DNA of 5,990 nucleotides from Candidatus Methanophagales archaeon (GTDB lineage Archaea; Halobacteriota; Syntropharchaeia; Alkanophagales; Methanospirareceae): contig PIXU01000072.1 in NCBI GenBank assembly GCA_003601795.1, positions 1 to 5,990 on the forward strand, in the 5' to 3' direction. The notes under the pieces were generated by a model. The model made no database searches. It saw only the letters and a program-made list of their open reading frames with translations, and was not told where the DNA came from. Both the position numbers and the translations under genes were made by a program. Of the stretch, positions 1 to 5,990 are shown one piece after another; position 1 is the stretch's first letter, and each line of letters starts with the position of its first letter.

Positions 1-3000
1 CGAATCGAACGAGAGCAACAACGAATTCTTATATCCAATTCCAGAAGTTCCTTTCGCCGACTTAACCGTTACTGACATCACATACTCGCCATCAACAATC
101 ATGCCCGGCGAGACCGTTATCTTCATCACTACCGTGGAAAACGTTGGGGCGAGCACTAAAAGAGACTTTCACGTCCGTTTTGAAATTGACGGCAGTTACA
201 TCGGCAGGAAGAAAATTCTTGGTGGTCTCGCTTCTGACAGTTCCGCGAGATTATCGTGGAGCTGGACTGCTTCCTCGGGAACACACACCGTAAAGGTCAT
301 TGCTGACGAATACGATACTGTTACCGAATTGAACGAGGACAACAACTCTAAGACGGAAAGCTTGCCACTTGTGCCCGCACCACCAGAAGTTGTTGTAAAG
401 TTCCCGAATGGTGGTGAGACGTTAGACGGCGTGCAAAATATCACGTGGAATGCATCCAGCCTGAGATATGGCGATGAGTTAGCGATAAAAATAGAAGTTT
501 ACAACGGCTCTTACATACCCATTGCCGATAACATCACCAATACCGGATATTACCTGTGGAACACAACAGGAGTAGAAGATGGTTCTTATTTGCTCCGGGT
601 AACCGCTACCGATGCTGATGGCTTAAGTGCCAGTGACTTCTCCGATGGCTGGTTCACTATCTGTAACCTCTTCAAAGTTAGATTGTTCTCTTCCTCAAAT
701 CAAACCACGGTGAAAGGCGTAAATGCAACATACACGCTTTCAATATTTAACGACCAGCCATTTAACGACACTTTCAATATTTCCATCGAGAATATTGATA
801 ATGCTTCGGTTGCAGAACTTGCATCTGATAGGATTACGATACCTGCGTGGAGCAGTAAAAGCCTGACGCTTAATGTTACCGACGAAACTCAGGGCACGTA
901 TCAAGTGAAAATAAACGTAATATCGGAGACGAACGCGAATATAAGCGGTGAAATTGTCATTGCGACAAGAGTGATAGACGAATTCACGGTAGACGTTACC
1001 ACGGATAAGAGCATTTACGACCGTGGCGAGCAAGTCGTTATTTCTGGCGATGCGAAGTTCTTAAACGGTTCTTCTGTGCAAAACGCATCTGTGGAAATAG
1101 AAATTACCGTGAAGGGTTATCGCCGCACTTTCTTCACCTCCACCGACGAATCGGGGAACTACGAATATCGTTTCAAACCCGCGGGCACCGAAGCCGGGAT
1201 ATATTCGGTAAATATCGCTTCAAATTACGAAGGCGTAGTTAGAACCGCGCAAACCTCTTTCACCATCATCGGATTATACCTCTCGCCACAGGAAATAAAC
1301 CTTGAAATGTCGCAGAACTCATCGCATGAACTCTCGCTTTCGCTTACGAACATCGGTGAGACGAGTCTTACTGGCATCGAAGTGAACGTTCTGGATAACA
1401 ACCCCACAGATAGCGTCACTGCGGTGGTGAACGTGCCAGAGACGAGCCTCATGCCCGATGAGAGCATGAACCTTGCCGTTAACATAAGTGCAGGCTCAGA
1501 TACATTCGATGCTCAATTTGACATCGAGGTCAGCACAGCACAAAATGCAACTGAAGAATGCAGCCTGAGGGTGAAACTTCGTAAGGCACTTCCCGCTGCT
1601 GTGGTCACTCCTTCCAGCGTCGAACTCGGGATGAACCCCGGTAAGAACGTGATTAAGAAGTTTACCATTCGGAACGTCGGCTACGGCACGATGGAGAACG
1701 TGAGTTTGATAGCGCCTTCTTTGCCCTGGATTAACATAACCACACCGCTCGACATCGGGAACATTCCGCCACGTGGAGAAGCTTCTTTCGAGGTGAGCAT
1801 AAGTCCTGAGGCTAATCAGTCTGCGGGAATTTATCAAGATGTAGTCAAGATAGAATCCACTAACCATAAGGATATTACAGCATACCTCACCATTACCGTT
1901 ACACCCAAAGAAAACGGGAGCCTGAATTTCAGGATTAAAGACGTAGTGAACAAGAGTGTTCCATCGGCTAACGTATTTATCCAACATCAGGCAGTGCCGA
2001 CAATTACTTATTCCAGTGTTACCAATACAGAAGGAGAAGTTTCTTTTACTGACATACCTGCGGGAACTTACACATACCGCATATCGCCGGACCCGTCGCA
2101 TTACCCCGCTTCTGGCTCGGTTGAGGTGGAACCCGGTCAGACAAAGAATGTGGATACTGTGCTGGATGTCTCATTCGTGGATACGAAATGGAGCGTCACA
2201 CCGGTAAAAATAGGCGACTACTACGTTACGACACTGGAAATCACCTTTGAGACAGACGTTCCCATACCGCAGCTATGCTCCGTGCCATCGGCGCTGTGGT
2301 TCAATTTAGAGCCGGGTGGAGAAGGGCATAGTCAATTAGCGCTTGAGAATCTCGGGCTTATTTCTGTATTCAATGTGACGCTCTCTGCAACGAGCACAGA
2401 TAAAATGAACATCAGTTTCCTCAGCGATTATATTGAGGAGATACCGGCGAAACAGGTGAGTGCAGTCATCCCGGCAAAGGTGGAGGTATCGCCCGATGCA
2501 AAGCAGGACAGTATCCTCTCGGGCTGGATTAACGTTGAGGGCGATTATATCTTCGTGGATGGTAACTGGACAAAAACGGGTAAAGTAAAGCTATCCATCC
2601 CTGTTTACGTATTCGTGTACTGCAAAGGTTTGAATCTTGAGATAGACCCGCCTGCATTGATGATAGTGAAAAGGGGCGCAAATCTCAGTTTTATCGAGTG
2701 TGACGAAGAGGAGGTAAAGGTTAAGAATGTCGGTGAATATCCAGTATTTCTCTCTGATATTGCCGGTGGTCTATCAATATCAACGCTATCAGGGTTGACT
2801 TTAAATGTTGGCGATTTCGATAAGACAGATTTGGCGGTGAATGAAACGGCAACACTGCACGTGGCGCGGATTCCGGTAATCATACCAGAAGACGTGCAGG
2901 ACGTGTTGAAAGAGATTCTATCTTCGGCAATACCTTCTGCTTCGGTGGGCACTATAACTTTTAGTGGCTCATGGGCAAATCCAGGCTTAACTACAAAGTG

Positions 3001-5990
3001 GTATACTATTCCAATAGGCGAAATATCATACGGGATTCCTGGTGGAGATGGTAAACCGTGGAATGTTACTGTTCCTGATATACGCCTGGATATAGATGGT
3101 CCGCGACCACCTCCGCCTTCACCTTTTCTGCCGTCACCGAAGGAGGAAACCGTGCACGAAGTAGCCAGACTGACGCTCTCTCAGGACATTATGCTGGAAC
3201 GAGAGGCTTTCAATGCCCGGCTGGAGGTCGAGAGCAAGGTTCCAGAACTTGAGGATGTGCACATAAGCATTGAGATTGAAGACTGCGCTGGCAACCGGAC
3301 AAATAGCCTGTTCCACATCAAGGAGCCCGAACTGAGCGGCATAGACACCATAGACGGCGGGAATATAACGCGGGATGAAATGGCGGTAATTGAGTGGCTC
3401 ATCGTGCCCGGAAGCGAAGCTGTGAGCGATGAAGAGAAGACGTATAAGGTGATGGCAACGATGTCGTATCAGGTTGAGGGCGAGCGGTTCATCGTGAATA
3501 CTTCGTGGGAAGAGATAACGGTTGTTCCTGAACCCCGGCTTAATCTTACTTATTACCTGCCTGAGCGGGTGAAAGCGGGTGTGCCTTTTGAGCTTAGATT
3601 AGTGGTTGAGAATATCGGTAATGGCACTGCGCATAACTTGAGGATAAAATCAGCACAGCCGAAGATAGAGAGCGAATCTGGACTGCTTGTTGATTTCACA
3701 ATCACGGGTTGTGAGCTGGAGGGTGAAGAGATTGCGCCTTCGCTTATGGTTAATTTCGGCGATATCGCACCGGGTGCGAGTAAAACAGCGTGCTGGGAGA
3801 TGGTTTCTTCTATGGATGGTAATTTCACCGGGTTTGATGCCAGTTTCACACATGAAGACCCTTATGGGTTGAATCTGGAGTCGTTGATTGAGGGGGTTAG
3901 TGCGGTGATTGTTAAACCCGAAGCATGGTCGTTTGCGATAATAACAGACCTCCATATTGGCTATCATCCTGATCCATACCAGCAGTATGATTATGGCACA
4001 CCAGGATGGAACGATAACCTGACAGGGGATCCAGGCAAGGATGAATACTACCTCACCAAAAGGTTGAGAGCAGTGGTGGGCAGAATAAGGGAGTTAAAAA
4101 ACGAACAGAACATAAAATTTGTAGTTGTTCTTGGGGACATCACCGATACCGCAGAGAAGTCGGAGTTTTTGAAAGCGAGGGAAATTTTGAATGAATTGAA
4201 CGATGTAGGAATCCCTTATATTCCAATGATTGGCAATCACGATATATGGCCTTATACACAAAAACCCGGTGTTGACCCGGATGATAGAAAAGCGTCCTGT
4301 AACGAGAGTGACATGGCAAGTGATGCAATTGGGGATGAATTCTTTGAAGAAGTCTTCTGGAATACCTCTGATGAGGAGATTAAGAGGAACATTGAACTCA
4401 TTGAGGCTCTTCCTGATTGGGAAAAAGAATCTACGCCCATTTATTCACCAGGATTAGGTCATAATATCTACCTCCAGAATTACGCATTCACTTATGGCGG
4501 AATAAATTTTGTTTTCTTAGATTATGTTGCAAGAGATGCTCCTCCTGGCAGTGGTGGTATCTTTGCTGCTACTACTGGTCTGGTGGGGCAGAAGTGCGAT
4601 GAATGGAAGAACCAGTATCGGTGGAAGAAAGGCTGCACAATGTACTTCTCTCATCACCCGGATATAGTAGGTTTTCCGAGAGGGTCTTATTTCTTTGCCG
4701 GTCACATACACGATAATGCGGGTCGTATCTCGAAAGGAAATAAAAGGATAAGAATTGAATCCATATCACGAGAACATGGAGGTCTTATGGCAAAAACAGC
4801 TACACATTCAGGGTATAACATCAGGATTGTGCAAATAGATGGTGAGAAGATTGATGACATATTGGAAAAACCGGCTAAGGACTATGAACCTATGCTCTTT
4901 TTTACTTACTCGCCTGGTAATCCAGAACCTAATCAAGACATAACTTTTAGAGGCACAAGTGGTGGGAAATCTTACAAATGGGACTTCGGAAACGGCGAGA
5001 CAAAGACCACTACAACCCCCGAGATACTTTATTCGTATCCAGGTCAGGGTAAATATACCGTTACTCTAACAGTAACATGGAAAGATTTAACGACAGGAAC
5101 AATAAAGAAAGGTATAGAAGTGAAATACAAATATACACTTAGAAATCCTCCTGCTGGCTTAACTGCAACATCAATAATCAGTGGAGAGGATGTAACTAAG
5201 AACCCTCAAAATACTCCAGAGATAGTAAAGATAACAAGAACAGCTCCGGAAGAAAAACCAATTACAGATTTAATAGTCCACTTTGAGAACGCCACCGAAG
5301 ACATAGACCTCACGAATTTGACCGCCGATACAAACCTCACAACGAGAAAAACTGTCCTTTACATGCCCGAATGGCCATCAGTAATCGAAGAATCCAAGAT
5401 TCTTTACATCCCTTCAACCGGCAAAGGAGCAGTTTACATCTGTAAGAACGCAACGAACCTGGAAGAAGTCAGTTTAGAAAACGCCGATTTAGTGATAAAT
5501 GTTGGTGAAACAATAGAGGGTATAACAGTTGCAACTACGCTATATAACGACACCGAATATTATGCCGTTTTTAACATAACAGGCACAGGAGGAGGGGAAG
5601 CACCGAGCCAGCATCCTTTCGCATCATTCACATACACGCCAGAAAATGCGACTGTGAATGAAACCATCACCTTCAATGCATCCTCTTCTTACGACCCGGA
5701 CGGGAACATCACGAATTACGAATGGGACTTCGGTGATGGAAACGTCACGAACACAACAGAAGAAACAATAAATCATTCCTATTCAGAAGCAGGAAGTTAT
5801 GAGGTAACATTAACCGTAACAGACAATGATGGAGCGACAAATTCAACTACCAAAATAATAACGGTCTATCCACCAGCAGCAATATTTGACACCGGCACAC
5901 CCTCAAATCCATACCCCTCAATAGCAGGCACGCACAACGGCACAATCACGCCAAACAAAACGATTATTGCAACAAAGCTTTACACTTACC
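1..5990 (+). CDS. Giant modular archaeal surface protein with embedded calcineurin-like phosphoesterase (internal fragment, both ends missing)
   Basis: One reading frame is open across the whole window: 1996 complete codons from 2 to 5989, without a stop or frame change, so start, signal peptide, stop and membrane anchor all lie outside. The modules in order are CARDB, a PNGGE Ig-like domain, several NEW3-like and carboxypeptidase-regulatory-like beta sandwiches, a proline hinge, a SAQP/NFGDIAPG module, a metallophosphoesterase (residues 1308-1620), PKD, an unnamed module, a second PKD and the start of an NPYPSI module. No transmembrane helix is visible. Cysteines are few (about 12) and N-X-S/T sequons many (about 55 by eye), as expected for an exported glycosylated archaeal protein. 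The likely role is a cell-surface stalk or sheath protein presenting a phosphoester hydrolase. Domain style suggests a euryarchaeon. The exported location is inferred. No gene symbol is recognised and the substrate is unknown. Confidence 0.93.
56..364 (+). other. CARDB domain (residues 19-121)
   Basis: The segment begins ADLTVTDITYSP, continues with PGETVIFITTVENVGAS and closes with VIADEYDTVTELNEDNNSKT. This is the classic CARDB pattern: an opening 'DL.V..I..SP', a central 'N.G' turn and a terminal 'D....V.E..E.NN' strand that often binds calcium. CARDB (cell adhesion related domain found in bacteria) is an Ig-like sandwich common in archaeal surface proteins, where it acts as a spacer or binding module. 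The acidic and Asn-rich end (E110, E112, D113, N114, N115) is present. The residues before it (1-18) look like a linker, perhaps the end of a preceding similar domain: ESNNEFLYPIPEVP resembles the 'E.NN' exit of another CARDB repeat. Confidence 0.85.
380..661 (+). other. Ig-like module with PNGGE motif (Kre9/KNH-like, residues 127-220)
   Basis: The module opens with PPEVVVKFPNGGETLDG, followed by VQNITWNAS and later YYLWNTTGVEDGSYLLRVTA, and ends SDGWFTI. The order 'P.GGE....G....I.W' then 'W......DG.Y.LRV.A.D' with a closing 'F.I' strand is typical of the Ser-Thr-rich GPI-anchored family (Kre9/KNH-like) beta sandwich, frequent in microbial secreted proteins as a structural repeat. No catalytic residues are expected. 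It has many sequons (N146, N150, N168, N177, N187). The family assignment is from motif memory; the beta-sandwich nature is safer than the exact family. Confidence 0.7.
662..973 (+). other. NEW3-like beta sandwich (residues 221-324)
   Basis: After a lone cysteine (C221) the segment runs through NATYTLSIFNDQPFNDTFNIS, with PAWSSKSLTLNVT and TYQVKINVISE further on. The pattern of a strand with 'Y.L.I.N', a proline before a 'S..L.V' strand, and a closing 'G.Y.V.I.V.S' fits the NPCBM-associated NEW3-type fold, which commonly follows other Ig-like modules in archaeal surface proteins. It is rich in sequons (N241, N255, N259, N267, N291, N313). The role is structural by inference. Confidence 0.5.
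974..1270 (+). other. Macroglobulin MG2-like or carboxypeptidase-regulatory-like domain (residues 325-423)
   Basis: The segment has TTDKSIYDRGEQVVISGDAKF, then NASVEIEITVKGYRRTFFTS, a TDESGNYEYRF turn and AGIYSVNIASNYEG. 'D+..Y..GE.V.I.G.....G.....A.V.I.I' followed by 'T...G.Y.Y.F' and 'G.Y.V...' is the pattern of MG2-type and peptidase-associated beta sandwiches in archaeal and bacterial exported proteins. No active-site residues are expected, so it is read as a spacer. Confidence 0.6.
1271..1588 (+). other. Ig-like spacer module (residues 424-529)
   Basis: The segment starts LYLSPQEINLEMSQNSSHEL, continues with LSLTNIGETSLTGIEVNV, and ends near DIEVSTAQNATEECSLRVKL. 'P..I.L....N......L.L.N.G.T.L.GI.V.V' is a recurrent pattern in archaeal NEW3/CARDB-like beta sandwiches. 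It is read as a structural spacer; the family name is uncertain. Confidence 0.5.
1589..1906 (+). other. Ig-like domain of NEW3/BACON-like type (residues 530-635)
   Basis: VVTPSSVELGMNPGKNVIKK is followed by FTIRNVGYGTMENVSLIAPS, LPWINIT, PPRGEASFEVSISPEAN and IYQDVVKIEST, ending AYLTITVTP. This matches the widespread scheme 'P..+.LG...G.......+.N.G...+.N+....P.W+.+......+.P....F.V.+.P.....G.Y...+.+.S......+.+.+.V'. The domain is usually a beta-sandwich spacer or carbohydrate-adjacent module. The two-residue PW signature (P575, W576) is typical of the type. Confidence 0.65.
1907..2167 (+). other. Carboxypeptidase-regulatory-like (CnaB/transthyretin-type) domain (residues 636-722)
   Basis: GSLNFRIKDVVNKSVPSANV begins the module, followed by TNTEGEVSFTDIPAGTYTYR, ending with YPASGSVEVEPGQTKNVDTV. 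The 'G.+.....+.....VP.A.V.......T...GE..F.+IPAG.Y.+.+....Y....G.+.V.PG....+...L' pattern is the hallmark of carboxypeptidase-regulatory-like or Cna-B-like domains. The key turn GEVSFTDIPAGTY is intact. These are stalk-stiffening domains in surface proteins. I did not identify a Lys-Asn-Glu isopeptide triad with confidence. Confidence 0.78.
2168..3100 (+). other. Two beta-rich modules of unassigned family (residues 723-1033)
   Basis: I do not recognise a named family here. The first part (723-877) has DTKWSVTPVKIGDYYVTTLE, followed by ETDVPIPQL and VPSALWFNLEPGGEGHSQLA with LENLGLISVFNVTLS. The second (878-1033) has IDPPALMIVKRGANLSFIEC and KVKNVGEYPVFLSDI, then an amphipathic stretch IPEDVQDVLKEILSSAIPSA, the only obviously helical patch in the N-terminal half, then GTITFSGSW. 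Both parts contain the 'L.N.G' beta-sandwich signature and so are probably Ig-like with long insertions. C759, C874 and C900 lie here; a disulfide is possible but not shown. The segment sits just before the proline hinge and appears to continue the stalk. Confidence 0.45.
3101..3142 (+). other. Proline-rich hinge (residues 1034-1047)
   Basis: GPRPPPPSPFLPSPKEE contains eight prolines in residues 1034-1046, in a protein otherwise made of beta strands. Such a segment cannot form a domain and is read as an extended linker separating the N-terminal array from the conserved SAQP/NFGDIAPG module and the enzyme. The linker role is inferred from composition. Confidence 0.75.
3155..3913 (+). other. 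Conserved SAQP/NFGDIAPG surface-protein module (residues 1052-1304)
   Basis: The module runs from EVARLTLSQDIMLEREAFNA through EPELSGIDTIDGGNI, a W with IVPGSEA, and YYLPERVKAGVPFELRLVVE, then NIGNGTAHNLRIKSAQPKI, SGLLVDFTITG, NFGDIAPGASKTACWEMVSS and FDASFTHEDPYGLNLESLI. I recall the same ordered motifs ('PELSGI', 'IVP', 'PFEL...V.N.G.G.A.N..I.SAQP', 'GLL.DF.I.G', 'NFGDI.PG....A.W.M.SS..G.F', 'F.H.D..G...SLI') from large extracellular proteins of bacteria and archaea. The family's function is not known to me; a beta-sandwich pair that supports adjacent domains is plausible. It ends only about four residues before the phosphoesterase. C1237 and C1264 could pair. Confidence 0.7.
3923..4861 (+). 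other. Calcineurin-like metallophosphoesterase domain (residues 1308-1620)
   Basis: All metal-binding blocks of the calcineurin-like phosphoesterase superfamily are present in order: the first strand FAIITDLHIG with D1316 and H1318; VVVLGDITD with G1378 and D1379; MIGNHD with N1412, H1413 and D1414; FSHHPD with H1551 and H1552; and AGHIH with G1567, H1568 and H1570. The closing strands include IRIVQIDG. The length of about 310 residues is normal. The fold binds two metal ions and hydrolyses phosphomonoesters or phosphodiesters. Nothing suggests inactivation. The segment from 1321 to 1355, between motifs one and two, is a Tyr/Asp/Pro/Gly-rich insertion (YHPDPYQQYDYGTPG). C1532 and C1545 flank the approach to the SHH motif. 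No nucleotidase C-terminal domain follows, so classical secreted 5'-nucleotidase is unlikely. The substrate is unknown. An extracellular location is inferred from the surrounding modules. Confidence 0.92.
4895..5125 (+). other. PKD domain 1 (residues 1632-1708)
   Basis: LFFTYSPGNPEPNQDITFRG leads to YKWDFGNGETKTTTTPEI and SYPGQGKYTVTLTVTWKDL. The WDFGNG core and 'Y..PG.YTVTLTVT' strand are diagnostic of PKD (polycystic kidney disease) domains, an Ig-like spacer common in archaeal surface layers and secreted hydrolases. It follows the phosphoesterase after about ten residues. Unlike the second PKD it contains no N-X-S/T sequon, and its sequence is diverged from it, so the pair is not a recent tandem duplication. 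Confidence 0.88.
5144..5596 (+). other. Unnamed module between two PKD domains (residues 1715-1865)
   Basis: I do not recognise a named family. The segment begins NPPAGLTATSIISGEDVTKN, contains KPITDLIVHFENATEDIDLT, then TVLYMPEWPSVIEESKILYI, then GKGAVYICKNATNLEEVSLE, and ends LYNDTEYYAVFNITGTGGGE. Alternating hydrophobic residues and the 'G.GAVYIC..A..L..V' and 'YYAV..I.GTGGGE' motifs point to a compact beta domain with a Gly-rich exit linker. I have an impression of similar segments in other archaeal surface proteins, sitting before PKD and NPYPSI modules, but cannot confirm it. C1814 is its only cysteine. Confidence 0.5.
5612..5872 (+). other. PKD domain 2 (residues 1871-1957)
   Basis: HPFASFTYTPENATVNETIT precedes FNASSSYDPDGNITNYEWDF, GDGNVTNTTEETINHSYSEA and GSYEVTLTVTDNDGATNSTT, ending TVYP. 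Every PKD landmark is present: 'A.F.Y.P....V...I.F.AS.S.DPDG.I..Y.WDFGDG......N..H.Y...G.Y.V.LTVTD..G'. It is packed with sequons (N1882, N1886, N1892, N1902, N1914, N1917, N1924, N1947), making it the most densely glycosylatable part of the window. Its role is as a spacer in the surface protein. Confidence 0.96.
5873..5989 (+). other. Start of an archaeal NPYPSI/THNGTI surface module (residues 1958-1996, cut by window end)
   Basis: IFDTGTPSNPYPSIAGTHNG followed by TITPNKTIIATKLYTY matches a segment I recall from surface proteins of Archaeoglobi and Methanosarcinales, where 'FDTG...NPYPSI.G.HNGTI.PN.TI.V.KLYTYPC.GTGGHTEY' opens a domain found after PKD repeats. Only the first 39 residues are in the window, so the rest cannot be checked. 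The function is unknown. It is one of the better clues to a euryarchaeal source. Confidence 0.65.

Noticed and set aside
1496..2101. Antisense open frame of 201 codons
   Set aside because: It lies opposite a continuous coding frame with clear Ig-like and carboxypeptidase-regulatory-like domains. Its translation is rich in Cys, Arg and His with no recognisable domain, so it is a shadow.
1956..2207. Plus-strand out-of-frame open stretch of 83 codons
   Set aside because: It overlaps the well-supported module at residues 636-722 in a different frame, and its Arg/Leu-rich translation has no domain features.
3650..3967. Antisense open frame of 105 codons, with others at 740-1033, 2605-2952 and 3553-3849
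   Set aside because: All are opposite conserved modules of the long plus-strand frame. Their translations show low-information composition and no motifs.
3812..4861. Possible separate phosphoesterase gene starting at an in-frame ATG at 3812
   Set aside because: There is no stop upstream in the frame and no ribosome binding site before this ATG, and it falls inside the conserved NFGDIAPG...SLI module. The enzyme is part of the larger protein.
4895..5872. Recent tandem duplication of PKD domains
   Set aside because: The two PKD domains share only the core WDFG and LTVT motifs and differ in sequon content. They are separated by an unrelated module, so no DNA-level repeat is visible.
1..5990. 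Frameshift, pseudogene or assembly break within the long frame
   Set aside because: Codon phase was checked line by line and recognisable motifs stay in the same frame from CARDB to the final NPYPSI segment, with no in-frame stop.
1..5990. CRISPR array, tandem DNA repeats, insertion sequence ends or tRNA
   Set aside because: None of these could be seen by eye on either strand; the coding frame accounts for the whole window.

Overview
The window is one uninterrupted protein-coding stretch. A single plus-strand frame (codons starting at positions 2, 5, 8 and so on) is open from the first base to the last, with no stop in 1996 consecutive codons. Neither the true start nor the stop lies inside. 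I see no RNA gene, mobile element, CRISPR array, promoter, terminator or intergenic DNA. Residue numbers below count from the codon at 2-4 as residue 1, so residue n starts at base 3n-1.

The encoded protein is a giant, probably exported, beta-rich modular surface protein of an archaeon. In order it carries: a CARDB adhesion-type domain; an Ig-like module with a PNGGE motif; a run of NEW3-like and carboxypeptidase-regulatory-like beta sandwiches (residues about 221-1033); a proline-rich hinge; a large conserved module with SAQP and NFGDIAPG motifs (about 1052-1304); a complete calcineurin-like metallophosphoesterase (about 1308-1620) with all its metal-binding motifs; a PKD domain; a module I cannot name (about 1715-1865); a second PKD domain; and the beginning of a module with NPYPSIAGTHNGTI, which I recall from surface proteins of Euryarchaeota such as Archaeoglobi and Methanosarcinales or ANME relatives. 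About 55 N-X-S/T sequons, counted by eye, fit an N-glycosylated exported protein.

The organism is most likely a euryarchaeon, perhaps of the methanogen or anaerobic methanotroph lineages. This rests on the combination of CARDB, PKD and NPYPSI modules, the high sequon density and mixed CGN/AGR arginine codons. It is an inference from domain style, not a taxonomic proof.

The modules read as a long rigid stalk (residues 1-1304) presenting one enzyme domain outside the cell, followed by more spacer modules and an unseen C-terminus. The phosphoesterase is the only part with a recognisable catalytic activity. Its substrate cannot be read from sequence. The phosphoesterase and first PKD stretch looks compositionally different from its surroundings: it is more AT-rich in sampled lines and nearly free of sequons, which suggests a domain acquired separately.
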